DNA from: Streptomyces viridiviolaceus
Lineage (GTDB): Bacteria > Actinomycetota > Actinomycetes > Streptomycetales > Streptomycetaceae
Assembly: GCF_014650995.1 (NCBI RefSeq)
Contig: NZ_BMWA01000023.1
Coordinates: forward strand, 1-64,000
Direction of reading: 5' to 3'
DNA: 64,000 nt
Shown here: piece after piece, positions 18,817 to 26,343 of the stretch
How positions within the stretch are numbered: the first letter of the stretch is position 1
Layout of the letters: each line of letters begins with the position of its first letter
The notes under the pieces: generated by a model
What the model was told of the DNA's origin: nothing
The model's database searches: none
Seen by the model: the letters and a program-made list of their open reading frames with translations, nothing else
Position numbers and translations under genes: made by a program

Positions 18817-20127
18817 ATGACCACGACGGGGGAAGACCACGTACCGGCCCGGGGTGGGCCTTGGTGGTGGGACAGGCGGCGCGGTGCGGTGCTCGATGTG
18901 AGCCTCGCTGTCGTGTCCGCGTTCGAGTGCGCGGCGGAGGGGGTTCCGTTCGCGCGGGATGCGGGGATCCCGTGGGCGGCGGGGGTCGTCTTCGGATTGC
19001 TGGCCGGTTCGGTGCTGGTGGTGCGGCGGAAGTGGCCGATCGCGGTCGTGCTGGTGGCGATCGCCATCACGCCGGCCCAGATGGGCTTCCTGATGGGCAT
19101 CGTCGGCCTGTACACGCTGGCGGCGTCGGAGTTGCCGCGCCGGATCATCGGTTCGCTGGCCGGGATGTCGTTGCTGGGCACGTTCATCGTCATGTTCGTG
19201 CGGCTGCGGCAGGACATGGCGCGGGACGACCTGGACCTGGGGGACTGGTTCGTGCCGTTCGCGGCGATCACCACCTCGCTGGGGGTGACGGCTCCGCCGG
19301 TTCTGCTGGGGATGTACGTGGGGGCCCGGCGCCGGCTGATGGAGAGCCTGCGGGAGCGGGCGGACAGTCTGGAGCGGGAGCTCCAGTTGCTCGCGGAGCG
19401 GGCGGAGGAACGTGCCGAGTGGGCGCGTAACGAGGAGCGGACGCGGATCGCGCGGGAGATGCACGACGTGGTCGCGCACCGGGTGAGTCTGATGGTCGTG
19501 CATGCCGCCGCCCTTCAGGCCGTCGCGCGCAAGGATCCCGAGAAGGCCGTGAAGAACGCGGCGCTCGTGGGGGACATGGGCCGGCAGGCGCTGACCGAGT
19601 TGCGGGAGATGCTCGGAGTGCTGCGCAGTGCCGGGGAGAGCGGGCGTCGCGAGCGGGCGTCGGTGCCGTTGGCGGCCGTGGGGGTGGCGGCGGCCGCGGC
19701 GGCTTCGCGGGCCGCGGGGGACGACGGGCGGGCGGATGGTCCCTGTCTGTCGGAGCTGGACGAGCTGATCGGGCAGTCGGCGGCTGCGGGGATGGTCGTG
19801 GACCTGTCGGTGGAGGGAGAGGAACGGTCGTATGCGCGGGAGGTGGAGCAGACGGCGTTCCGGGTGGTGCAGGAGGCGTTGACGAACGTCCACAAGCATG
19901 CGGCGGGGGCGAAGACGTATGTGCGGCTCGCGCACCGTGTGTCGGAGATCGCGATGCAGGTGGAGAACGAGCCGCCTCCGGAGGCGGCGTCGTCGGCGCG
20001 GTTGCCCTCGGGGGGCAACGGCCTGGTGGGGATGAAGGAGCGGGTGAACGCTCTGGGGGGCGTGTTCGTGTCGGGGCCGACGGACGCGGGGGGTTTCCGG
20101 GTGTCGGCGGTGATTCCGGCCTCCTAG
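18817..20127 (+). CDS. Orphan sensor histidine kinase (HisKA_3/NarX type)
   Basis: A 436-residue membrane kinase. Four or five N-terminal transmembrane segments (about residues 25-170) are followed by a coiled-coil linker. The dimerisation/phosphorylation box REMHDVVAHRVS carries the phosphorylated His216, and the C-terminal HATPase_c domain has an N-box around ALTNVHKHA and a G-box GGNGLVGMKERV. It would autophosphorylate and pass phosphate to a NarL-type regulator, but none is adjacent. The nearest candidate in this window is the orphan regulator at 6632. ATG start with GGAGG. Convergent with the SUKH-3 gene (20 bp). Confidence 0.92.
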   Translation: MTTTGEDHVPARGGPWWWDRRRGAVLDVSLAVVSAFECAAEGVPFARDAGIPWAAGVVFGLLAGSVLVVRRKWPIAVVLVAIAITPAQMGFLMGIVGLYTLAASELPRRIIGSLAGMSLLGTFIVMFVRLRQDMARDDLDLGDWFVPFAAITTSLGVTAPPVLLGMYVGARRRLMESLRERADSLERELQLLAERAEERAEWARNEERTRIAREMHDVVAHRVSLMVVHAAALQAVARKDPEKAVKNAALVGDMGRQALTELREMLGVLRSAGESGRRERASVPLAAVGVAAAAAASRAAGDDGRADGPCLSELDELIGQSAAAGMVVDLSVEGEERSYAREVEQTAFRVVQEALTNVHKHAAGAKTYVRLAHRVSEIAMQVENEPPPEAASSARLPSGGNGLVGMKERVNALGGVFVSGPTDAGGFRVSAVIPAS

Positions 20128-20147
20128 GTCAGTCCCGGCTGCGGGGC

Positions 20148-20642
20148 TCAGTGCACGGTGAGGCGGGTGGGCTGGGTGCCGGAGACCAGGGCGGCGAGGG
20201 CGTGGTCGATGTCGGGGCCGAGGTACCAGTCGCCGGTGTGGTCGAGGGCGTAGACGCGGCCTTCGGCGTCGATGGCGAGGAGTGCCTGGCTGTCGGTCTC
20301 GGTGCCGAGCGGGCAGACCTCGGTGTCGAGCGCGCGGCCGAGGTCGCCGAGGGTGCGGGCCATGTGGAGGCCGTGGAGCGGGTCGAGGTGGAGGGCGGCG
20401 GGGGCGATCTGGCGGCCGGGGCCGGTGGGGGCGATGTTCAGGCCGCCGAACTCGGCCCAGGCTTCCACGGCTGCGGGGAAGACGGTGTGGCGGTGTCCGG
20501 CGGGCGAGGTGTGTTCGCGCAGGGTGTCGGCCCAGACCTCGGCCTGTTTGATGTCCCAGCGTCCGGGTTGCCAGCCGGCGTCGCGCAGGGCGGCGTCGAC
20601 GGGTACGGGGAAGCGGGTGGTGGAGGTGCGGTCGGCGTGCAT
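20148..20642 (-). CDS. SUKH-3 family immunity-type protein
   Basis: A 164-residue soluble protein with the SUKH-3 pattern: an early GWxPGR motif (GWQPGRWDIKQAEVWADTL), a central AVEAWAEFGGLNI, a basic-hydrophobic middle, and the late strand/turn RVYALDHTGDWYLGPDIDHAL. SUKH proteins neutralise toxins in polymorphic toxin systems (known for the superfamily). Here it follows the YwqJ-type deaminase by 40 bp on the same strand, so it is the obvious cognate immunity candidate. The ATG at 20642 has AAGGG upstream. No signal peptide. Confidence 0.82.
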   Translation of the reverse strand: MHADRTSTTRFPVPVDAALRDAGWQPGRWDIKQAEVWADTLREHTSPAGHRHTVFPAAVEAWAEFGGLNIAPTGPGRQIAPAALHLDPLHGLHMARTLGDLGRALDTEVCPLGTETDSQALLAIDAEGRVYALDHTGDWYLGPDIDHALAALVSGTQPTRLTVH

Positions 20643-20682
20643 CTGCCCTTGGTTCGTTTCGGTGGTGGTGGGTCGGTGGCCG

Positions 20683-21219
20683 TCAGTCGTCGGGGGTGGT
20701 GGGGTCGACGATGCGCACGCCGAAGTGGGCGCTGAGGGCGGTGCAGGCGCGGCAGGGGGTGGCGAAGCTGCCGTGGAGGGGGTCGCCGTCCTCGCGGATG
20801 CGGCGGGTGGTGAGTTTGGCGTTCTTGAGCGCCTTGCGGGCTTCGCCGTTGGTCATGGGCCTGCGGGAGGCGCGTTTGCTGCGGGCCGCGTCGGCGGTGG
20901 TGAGGTGCCGGGAGATGAGGATGGTCTCGGCGCAGCGGCCGGTGAAGCGGTCGCGTTGGCCGCTGGTGAGGGTGTCGAGGAAGTCCTGGACGAGGTGGTG
21001 CAGGGCGGGGGGTGCGTCGGCGCGGGTGGCGGTGCCGGTCAGCGTGGTGCCGCGGACGGAGAGGGCGGCGGCGACGGTGGGCAGTATGCCGTCGCGGCGG
21101 TGGCGGAGTGCGGGGGCGTGGGCGGTTTCGGCGGCGCTCCAGCCGATGCGCGGGTCGCCGGTCCGTGGGTCGCCGGAACCGCCGGGGCGTGGCCCGGTCT
21201 GCGTCGCACTCATGATCAT
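20683..21219 (-). CDS. YwqJ-like putative nucleic-acid/nucleotide deaminase
   Basis: A 178-residue protein whose second half fits the cytidine-deaminase-like fold of YwqJ-type toxins. Zinc/catalytic motifs are CAE (Cys96-Ala-Glu98, in RCAETILISRHL) and PCRAC (Cys156 and Cys159). The first about 45 residues are glycine/proline-rich and disordered, with no secretion or WXG domain. Starts: ATGs at 21222, 21219 and 21213 follow AGGAGGGG. I chose 21219 for its 5-base spacing. The paired SUKH-3 gene lies downstream and two more toxin/immunity fusion genes lie divergently. Chemistry on DNA, RNA or free nucleotides is unknown. Confidence 0.82.
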   Translation of the reverse strand: MIMSATQTGPRPGGSGDPRTGDPRIGWSAAETAHAPALRHRRDGILPTVAAALSVRGTTLTGTATRADAPPALHHLVQDFLDTLTSGQRDRFTGRCAETILISRHLTTADAARSKRASRRPMTNGEARKALKNAKLTTRRIREDGDPLHGSFATPCRACTALSAHFGVRIVDPTTPDD

Positions 21220-21374
21220 CATCCCCTCCTGAGCATCCCCCCGAAGGTCACAGACTGCCAAATCCCGTGGCGGCTGGGGAAGCTGGGGCGAGGTGACACG
21301 CCCGGTCATGGGCGGTCCGTCACGGCGGGGTGACGGCTGGTCACGTAAGCGGAGGGACTGCCGACCGGTGCCCG

Positions 21375-21403
21375 GTGACCGGTGTCGTCGTACCGCATAG
21401 GCT
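21375..21403 (+). promoter_or_regulatory. Candidate promoter of the WHH-SUKH operon
   Basis: GTGACC (21375-21380) and TAGGCT (21398-21403) are separated by 17 bp, a plausible housekeeping sigma pair, about 100 bp upstream of the start at 21502. The match was read by eye and is not decisive. Confidence 0.4.
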
Positions 21404-21430
21404 GTCGGCACCGCGATTCCATGCGGTGAT

Positions 21431-21480
21431 CCAGACAGCCAGACAGCCAGACAGTCGAGACGGACAGTCGAGACGGACAG
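21431..21480 (+). repeat. Short tandem repeats in the leader of the WHH-SUKH gene
   Basis: CCAGACAG is repeated three times (21431-21454) and is followed by two copies of TCGAGACGGACAG (21455-21480), all sharing the GACAG core. The block lies between the candidate promoter and the ribosome-binding site of the gene starting at 21502, so it should be transcribed as an untranslated leader. Such an array could vary in copy number by slippage. Confidence 0.85.
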
Positions 21481-21501
21481 ACGCCGCAGGGGGCAACCGC
21501 C

Positions 21502-22491
21502 ATGACGACAGGTCGGCTCGGGCAGCAAGCCGCGCCGCCGAACGCGGCCTACGCCGGGCAGGTAGTGCATTTCCCGGATCCGGTCAGGGCGGCCCGTCAT
21601 CCCAGAGGGGTGCGGGTGGACGAGCGTGGTTACCCGGACTTCTCGCCCTATGCGCGGGCGGCCGCGGAGGTCGCGGAGCCGCCGGAGGGATTCGGTGTCG
21701 ACGAGCTGCGGCTGACGGACTACGTGTCGGCGAACGCGGCGCTGTCGGCGTCGGGTCACGAGTTGTGGGACACGGTGCCGGCGGTGGCGACGCCGCACGG
21801 CTGGACGTGGCATCACGTGGCCGGTTCGCGCCGGATGGAGCTGGTGCCGGTCGAGGTGAAGGCGTTGCTGCGGCATCACGGCGGCATCGCGACGGCGGCG
21901 GTGGACCAGGCGAAGCGGGGCACGCGCCCGTTGCAGGAGACGCGTCCGGCGCATTTCGGGCTGCCGAAGTCGGGCGTGGCGGTGACGGAGCAGCAGGTGC
22001 AGGGGGTCGAGGAGGATCTCGGGTACCGGTTGCCGGGTGCCTACCGGTCGTTCCTGAAGGCGGCGGGTGGTTGTGCGCCGGTGGGGACGGCGCTGGACGC
22101 GGAGTTGGGATTGCTGGTCGACCAGCCGTTCTTCACGGTGCGTGAGGAGGCGGCGGTCAATGACCTGGTGTACGTCAACAAGTGTCTGCGGGACCATCTG
22201 ACGAAGGACTTCCTGGGCGTCGCGTTCATCCAGGGCGGTCTGCTGGCCGTGAAGGTGAAGGGCGACCGGATCGGTTCGGTGTGGTTCTGCGCGTACGACG
22301 ACGCGCGGGACGTGGATCCCTCGTGGCCGCCGGCGGAGCGGGTGGAGCGTCTGCTGGTGCCGTGCGGTGACGACTTCGACGCGTTTCTGTCGCGGCTGGC
22401 GGGGTCGCCGCCGGAGCTGGAGACCGTGGCGAACCTGATGGTGGACGGCGGTTTCGCGCGTGCGGTGCCCACGTCGTCGGTAGGGGAGTGA
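21502..22491 (+). CDS. WHH-type HNH nuclease domain fused to SUKH-1 (SMI1/KNR4) domain
   Basis: A 329-residue cytosolic fusion protein. Residues about 35-140 match the WHH nuclease family: RVDERGYPDFSPYA, LTDYVSANAAL, then GWTWHHV with Trp103-His104-His105, ELVP, and RHHGG with His125-His126. Residues about 163-305 form a SUKH-1 domain starting VTEQQVQGVEEDLGYRLPGAYRSFL, with FLGVAF and a C-terminal SFDAFL-like DDFDAFLSRL. So a toxin-type DNase domain and an immunity-type domain lie in one chain. No signal or delivery domain. The next gene begins immediately after it (GTGA overlap or a 9-bp gap). ATG start at 21502. Confidence 0.85.
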   Translation: MTTGRLGQQAAPPNAAYAGQVVHFPDPVRAARHPRGVRVDERGYPDFSPYARAAAEVAEPPEGFGVDELRLTDYVSANAALSASGHELWDTVPAVATPHGWTWHHVAGSRRMELVPVEVKALLRHHGGIATAAVDQAKRGTRPLQETRPAHFGLPKSGVAVTEQQVQGVEEDLGYRLPGAYRSFLKAAGGCAPVGTALDAELGLLVDQPFFTVREEAAVNDLVYVNKCLRDHLTKDFLGVAFIQGGLLAVKVKGDRIGSVWFCAYDDARDVDPSWPPAERVERLLVPCGDDFDAFLSRLAGSPPELETVANLMVDGGFARAVPTSSVGE

Positions 22492-22499
22492 GCTGGGCG

Positions 22500-25184
22500 A
22501 TGGTGACGTTCGCGCAGGCGCAGGAGCGCGCGGAAGAGTGGATCAACGGTGATGTGCCGTCGTACCAGCACCGTGAGGTGCGGGTGCGGGAGTTCGAGCT
22601 CGGGTTCGTGGTGTGGGCCGAGGACCGTGCGGACGGGCCGCGTTCGGACGGGGGTTCGCAGCGGCTGGTGATCGCCCGGGACAGCGGTGAGGCGACCTTG
22701 TGGCCTTCGCTGGCGGTGGGCGAGGTGATCCGCCGGTACGAGGAGGAGTACGGCCGTCCCGACGCGGCTCCCGCCGAGCCGGCGCCGGCGGCGCGGGTGG
22801 ATCTGAATCAGACGTCGTTCCTGCTGACTCCGCCGGAGTGGTTGCAGGAAGCGGCCGACAGGATGGGCGTTCCGGATCGGCGGCGGGGGGAGGAGGACGG
22901 CGCCACCGGGTCCGGGGCGTTGCCCGGGACGCAGGCCGGGGTGCCGTCGGCTCCCTCGGCTTCGCCTGGTGCGGCACCGGCCTCCTCGGGGAGCGGTGCG
23001 GCGTGGCCGGCGGCCGGGGCGCCGGCGGGGGCGACTCCCTGGGCCGGGACGGACACCAACGCCGATGCCGGTGACGACCGTTCCGTACCGCTGCCGGAGA
23101 CGGTGTTCGCGCCGCAGTTGAGCGGTGCCGACGACGACACGCCGCCGCCCGCGGCGCCGGACGCCAAGACGGCGCTGATGTCGGGCGGCAGTCAGCTCCC
23201 GCCGACGGCGCTCGCCCCGGCGATCGACGAGCCGAACGCGTCGGCCGTGCCGCCCGCGGCGCCGGGCACGCCCGGGGTCGGTGCGCCGCCCTCCGGGCCT
23301 GCCGCTCCGGGTACGCCGGCTCCGGGTGTGCCTTCCGGGTCTGCTGTTCCGGGTACGCCGGCTCCGGGTGTGCCGTCCGGGTCTGCTGTTCCGGGTACGC
23401 CGGCTCCGGGTGTGCCGTCCGGGTCTGCTGTTCCGGGTACGCCGGCTCCGGGTGTGCCTTCCGGGTCTGCTGTTCCGGGTACGCCGGCTCCGGGTGTGCC
23501 GTCCGGGCCTGCCGCTCCGGGTATGCCGGCCCGGCCGCTCGCGCCGAACGCCGGGGACATCGCTGACGCCGCGACCAGCAAGGCGGCGCCTCCGCCACGC
23601 CGGGGCGGGGGTGCGGCCACGCCGCCTCCGCCGGGCGCTCCGGGGACGCCGGGTGCGCGGCCGGGGAGCACGCCGCCGCCCGCCGCGCCCCATGCGCCGG
23701 GTGGGTCGTCGGGCGCTTACGTGCCGACGCAGCTGGTGTCGTCCCTCGGCCCCGAGGGCCCGCAGGGTCCCGGTACGCCGCCTCCGCCGAGCGCGCCGCA
23801 GCCGCCGAACGCCCCGGGCGGGACGCCTCCGGGTGGGGTGCACCACGCCGCGACGATGCTGGCCGACCCCGGCCGGACGGGCGGGGCTCCGCAGCCTCCC
23901 GGCCCTCCCGGTGCCCCGGGTGCGCCCGGCGCGGCGCAGCCCCCGGCCGCTCCCGGCGCTCCCGGCACGTCGGGGGGCGGCAGCGGTGCCGTTCACCACG
24001 CGCAGACCGTGCTGGCCTCGCCCTCGGTGGGTGGTCCCGGCATGCCCCCGCCGCCGCAGGCCCCGGGGGTTCCGGGCCCGCCCGTGCCGCCGGGTGCCCC
24101 CGGCGTCCCCGGTGCCGCGCAGCCCATGCCGCCCGGTGCGATGCCGCCGCCCGGTCAGCCCCTGCCGGGGCAGCCGCCGGCGTACGGCTATCCGCAGCCG
24201 CCGGCCGGTCAGCCGATCGTCGGCCCCGGCTATCAGGCCGTGCTGCGCTACCGCGCGCAGGACGGTTCCGAGCAGCAGCTGATCCGGCGTTCGGCGCCGG
24301 GCACGCCGCACCCGGAGTGGCAGATCTTCCACGAGCTGCGCGCCATGAACGTGCCGCCGGACCAGGTGCTGGAGCTGCACACGGAGCTGGAGTCCTGTGA
24401 GCTGCCGGGCGCGTACTGCGCGCGGATGATCCGGGAACAGTGGCCGCAGGCGCGGATCACGTCCATCGCGCCGTACGGCACGGACCACGCGAGCCGGCAG
24501 CAGGGCATGCAGCAGCTGCTGGCCCACCAGGGCGAGCTGCACCAGGTGGCCGACGGGCCGGCGCGTCCCGCGCCGGTGCGTGCTCCGCTGCCGCCGGTGC
24601 AGCCGGTGCCGCCGATTCCTCCGGAGGGCATCGGGCAGGAGCTGGCGGCGGCGTTCGGTCCCGGCGTCTTCCGGTTCGAGCAGGCCGCCGTGTCGCGGCA
24701 GGGTGTGCCGCCGGTGGTGGCGCACACGCTGGTGGCGGCGGGGCTGCCGATGGACATGGGTCCGTTCTTCTGGGCGCAGGCCCAGCCGGGGCGGCCGGTG
24801 CCGACGCTGGCGGAACTCGCCGCCGAACGGGGGGTGCAGCCGGCCGCGGACGCGGGCTCGTACCTCGTGGTGGGCAGTGACTTCGGCAAGGCGATCTGCG
24901 TGCAGTACGGCACGGCGGCCATCGTGGCGGTGCCGGTGGAGGCGGGGCCGGGCGGTGCGCCCGTACCGCCGCAGTTCGTGAACACCGGGCTGCCGGAGTT
25001 CACGCGCTGCCTGGCGCTGCTGGGCCGGATGTGGCGGCTGCGGTTCGGGCTGAACCAGGAGCAGGCGGGCCGCTGGACGGTCGATTTCCAGGCTCAGCTG
25101 GCCTCGCTGGACCCGGCGGCGCTCGGATCGCCGGAGAGCTGGTGGTCGGTGCTGCTGGAGCAGATGTGGGACGGGCTGTTGTGA
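22500..25184 (+). CDS. YrhB domain, Pro-rich linker, deaminase, SUKH-4 multidomain protein
   Basis: An 894-residue protein. Residues 1-85 resemble the YrhB/Imm35 domain (FAQAQERAEEW, VVWAEDR, RLVIARDSGE). Residues about 100-580 are a disordered Pro/Gly/Ala region with 14-residue repeats. Residues about 585-650 carry deaminase motifs like the XOO_2897 group: HPE (His604-Glu606) and LHTELESCELPGAYC (Cys633, Cys640). Residues about 690-890 fit SUKH-4 (VSRQGVPPVVAHTLVAAGLP ... ending WxxLLEQMWDGLL). ATG at 22500 has GGGGAG 11 bases upstream. The GTG at 22488, overlapping the previous stop, is the alternative. No export signal. Confidence 0.83.
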   Translation: MVTFAQAQERAEEWINGDVPSYQHREVRVREFELGFVVWAEDRADGPRSDGGSQRLVIARDSGEATLWPSLAVGEVIRRYEEEYGRPDAAPAEPAPAARVDLNQTSFLLTPPEWLQEAADRMGVPDRRRGEEDGATGSGALPGTQAGVPSAPSASPGAAPASSGSGAAWPAAGAPAGATPWAGTDTNADAGDDRSVPLPETVFAPQLSGADDDTPPPAAPDAKTALMSGGSQLPPTALAPAIDEPNASAVPPAAPGTPGVGAPPSGPAAPGTPAPGVPSGSAVPGTPAPGVPSGSAVPGTPAPGVPSGSAVPGTPAPGVPSGSAVPGTPAPGVPSGPAAPGMPARPLAPNAGDIADAATSKAAPPPRRGGGAATPPPPGAPGTPGARPGSTPPPAAPHAPGGSSGAYVPTQLVSSLGPEGPQGPGTPPPPSAPQPPNAPGGTPPGGVHHAATMLADPGRTGGAPQPPGPPGAPGAPGAAQPPAAPGAPGTSGGGSGAVHHAQTVLASPSVGGPGMPPPPQAPGVPGPPVPPGAPGVPGAAQPMPPGAMPPPGQPLPGQPPAYGYPQPPAGQPIVGPGYQAVLRYRAQDGSEQQLIRRSAPGTPHPEWQIFHELRAMNVPPDQVLELHTELESCELPGAYCARMIREQWPQARITSIAPYGTDHASRQQGMQQLLAHQGELHQVADGPARPAPVRAPLPPVQPVPPIPPEGIGQELAAAFGPGVFRFEQAAVSRQGVPPVVAHTLVAAGLPMDMGPFFWAQAQPGRPVPTLAELAAERGVQPAADAGSYLVVGSDFGKAICVQYGTAAIVAVPVEAGPGGAPVPPQFVNTGLPEFTRCLALLGRMWRLRFGLNQEQAGRWTVDFQAQLASLDPAALGSPESWWSVLLEQMWDGLL
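23290..23530 (+). repeat. 42-bp tandem repeat encoding a proline-rich linker
   Basis: The word GTACGCCGGCTCCGGGTGTG recurs exactly every 42 bp at 23311, 23353, 23395, 23437 and 23479, with a degenerate sixth copy at 23521. Each unit encodes the 14 residues SAVPGTPAPGVPSG. Copies differ only at a few bases (CCTTCC or CCGTCC), indicating recent expansion within the coding frame. Confidence 0.92.
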
Positions 25185-25212
25185 GGCGCCGCTGACGCGC
25201 CCTCACCTGGTG

Positions 25213-25253
25213 GGCCGGGCCCGGTTGATTCGTACGCGACCGGGCCCGGCCCT
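25213..25253 (+). terminator. Strong terminator after the SUKH-4 fusion gene
   Basis: GGGCCGGGCCCGGT (25213-25226) pairs perfectly with ACCGGGCCCGGCCC (25240-25253) around a 13-base loop and is followed by TCTTTTG. It closes the toxin/immunity operon 28 bp after its stop codon. Confidence 0.9.
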
Positions 25254-25423
25254 CTTTTGTCGACTTCTCCGGCGGCCGTGGCGGCGGGCGCGGGCGCGCG
25301 CGAGCCGGGTTGTGGCCACGCTGCCGTCACCGTCCTGCGGAGTGTCGCGTTATGAACGCCCAAGTGCGATCCATCAAGATATGCGCGAATTGTCATGGAA
25401 TCGGATGAATCGGGAGTTCCGGA

Positions 25424-26308
25424 ATGAGCAGCGCATCGGCGTCCCCGCACGGCTTCGTGGCCGTACGGGGACGCGGCTACCGTCCCGACCAGGTCGACGC
25501 GTATGTCGAGGCACTCTCCGAGAAGCGTGACGCCGCCTGGGAGCGGGCCGCCCGGCTCACCGTGCTCGCCCGTGAGATGGAGGCGGAGCTGAACCGGCTG
25601 CGGGAGACGGTGGCCGGGCTCGCGCCGCAGACCTACGAGGCGCTGGGGGAGCGCGCGCGGCGCATCTTCCAGCTCGGGCAGGAGGAGGCCGAGGCCGTGC
25701 GGGAGAGTGCGCGGCGCGCGGCGGAGGACCTGATGGAACAGGCGCGGGCGTACGCGACCGGCGTACGCGAGGCCGCGCAGGCGCACGCCGACGCCGTACG
25801 GGCCGAGGCCGACGAAAGTGCCCGCCGGCGGCTGCTCGCGGCCCGGGCGGAGGCCGACGAGACGCGGATCGCCGTCCGGCGCGAGGTGAGGCAGTGCCGC
25901 GGTGAGGCGCTGGTCGCGGTGCGGGAGATGCGGCGGCGCGCCTCCGGGATGCTCGCCGAGCAGGCCCGTGAGCACGCCGGGCGCCGGGCGCAGGCCGAGC
26001 GGGCGGAGGCCGAGGGGGCGACGGCCCTGGACGCGCGGTTCGCGAAGCCGATGGCCCGCGCGGAACGGGAGCTGGCCGCGGCGAAAAGGGCCCTTGCCGA
26101 CGCCGAGGAGGCGGCCAGGCGCTGGCCGGAAGTGGCCCGGGCCCGGGCGGCCGAGGTGATCGCCGAGGCCCGGCTGCGGGAGGAGCGGATCACCCGGGAG
26201 ACCGAGCGGGTGCTGTGCGAGCACGGGGAGCGGTGGGACGACGTGCAGGCCCAGGTGGACGACGTACGCAGCAGTCTCAGTTCGCTGACGGGGCGGGCCG
26301 CGGACTGA
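25424..26308 (+). CDS. DivIVA-like coiled-coil protein
   Basis: A 294-residue, Ala/Glu/Arg-rich protein. Residues about 8-35 (GFVAVRGRGYRPDQVDAYVEAL) match the membrane-binding DivIVA N-terminal motif. Nearly all the rest (about 36-285) is predicted long coiled coil with heptad spacing and few prolines. Streptomyces has several such proteins, some annotated 'cellulose-binding', and polar-growth scaffolds are built in this way. A structural or scaffold role at the membrane is inference. ATG at 25424 with GGGAG seven bases upstream. It is transcribed alone after a strong terminator. Confidence 0.8.
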   Translation: MSSASASPHGFVAVRGRGYRPDQVDAYVEALSEKRDAAWERAARLTVLAREMEAELNRLRETVAGLAPQTYEALGERARRIFQLGQEEAEAVRESARRAAEDLMEQARAYATGVREAAQAHADAVRAEADESARRRLLAARAEADETRIAVRREVRQCRGEALVAVREMRRRASGMLAEQAREHAGRRAQAERAEAEGATALDARFAKPMARAERELAAAKRALADAEEAARRWPEVARARAAEVIAEARLREERITRETERVLCEHGERWDDVQAQVDDVRSSLSSLTGRAAD

Positions 26309-26309
26309 G

Positions 26310-26339
26310 CCGCCGGGGCCCGCCCTCATCGTCCGGCGG
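26310..26339. terminator. Weak hairpin between convergent genes
   Basis: CCGCCGG (26310-26316) pairs with CCGGCGG (26333-26339) in the 35-bp gap between the coiled-coil gene and the convergent symporter. No T-tract. It may terminate both. Confidence 0.45.
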
Positions 26340-26343
26340 TGCC

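Noticed and set aside
23290..23530. CRISPR-like regular repeats
   Set aside because: The 42-bp units are contiguous with no unique spacers and lie in frame inside a protein, so they are a coding tandem repeat.
22041..24725. Minus-strand open frame opposite the SUKH-4 fusion gene
   Set aside because: The Arg/Gly/His-rich translation mirrors the Pro-rich repeats of the plus-strand gene; it shows no start with a ribosome-binding site and no domain.
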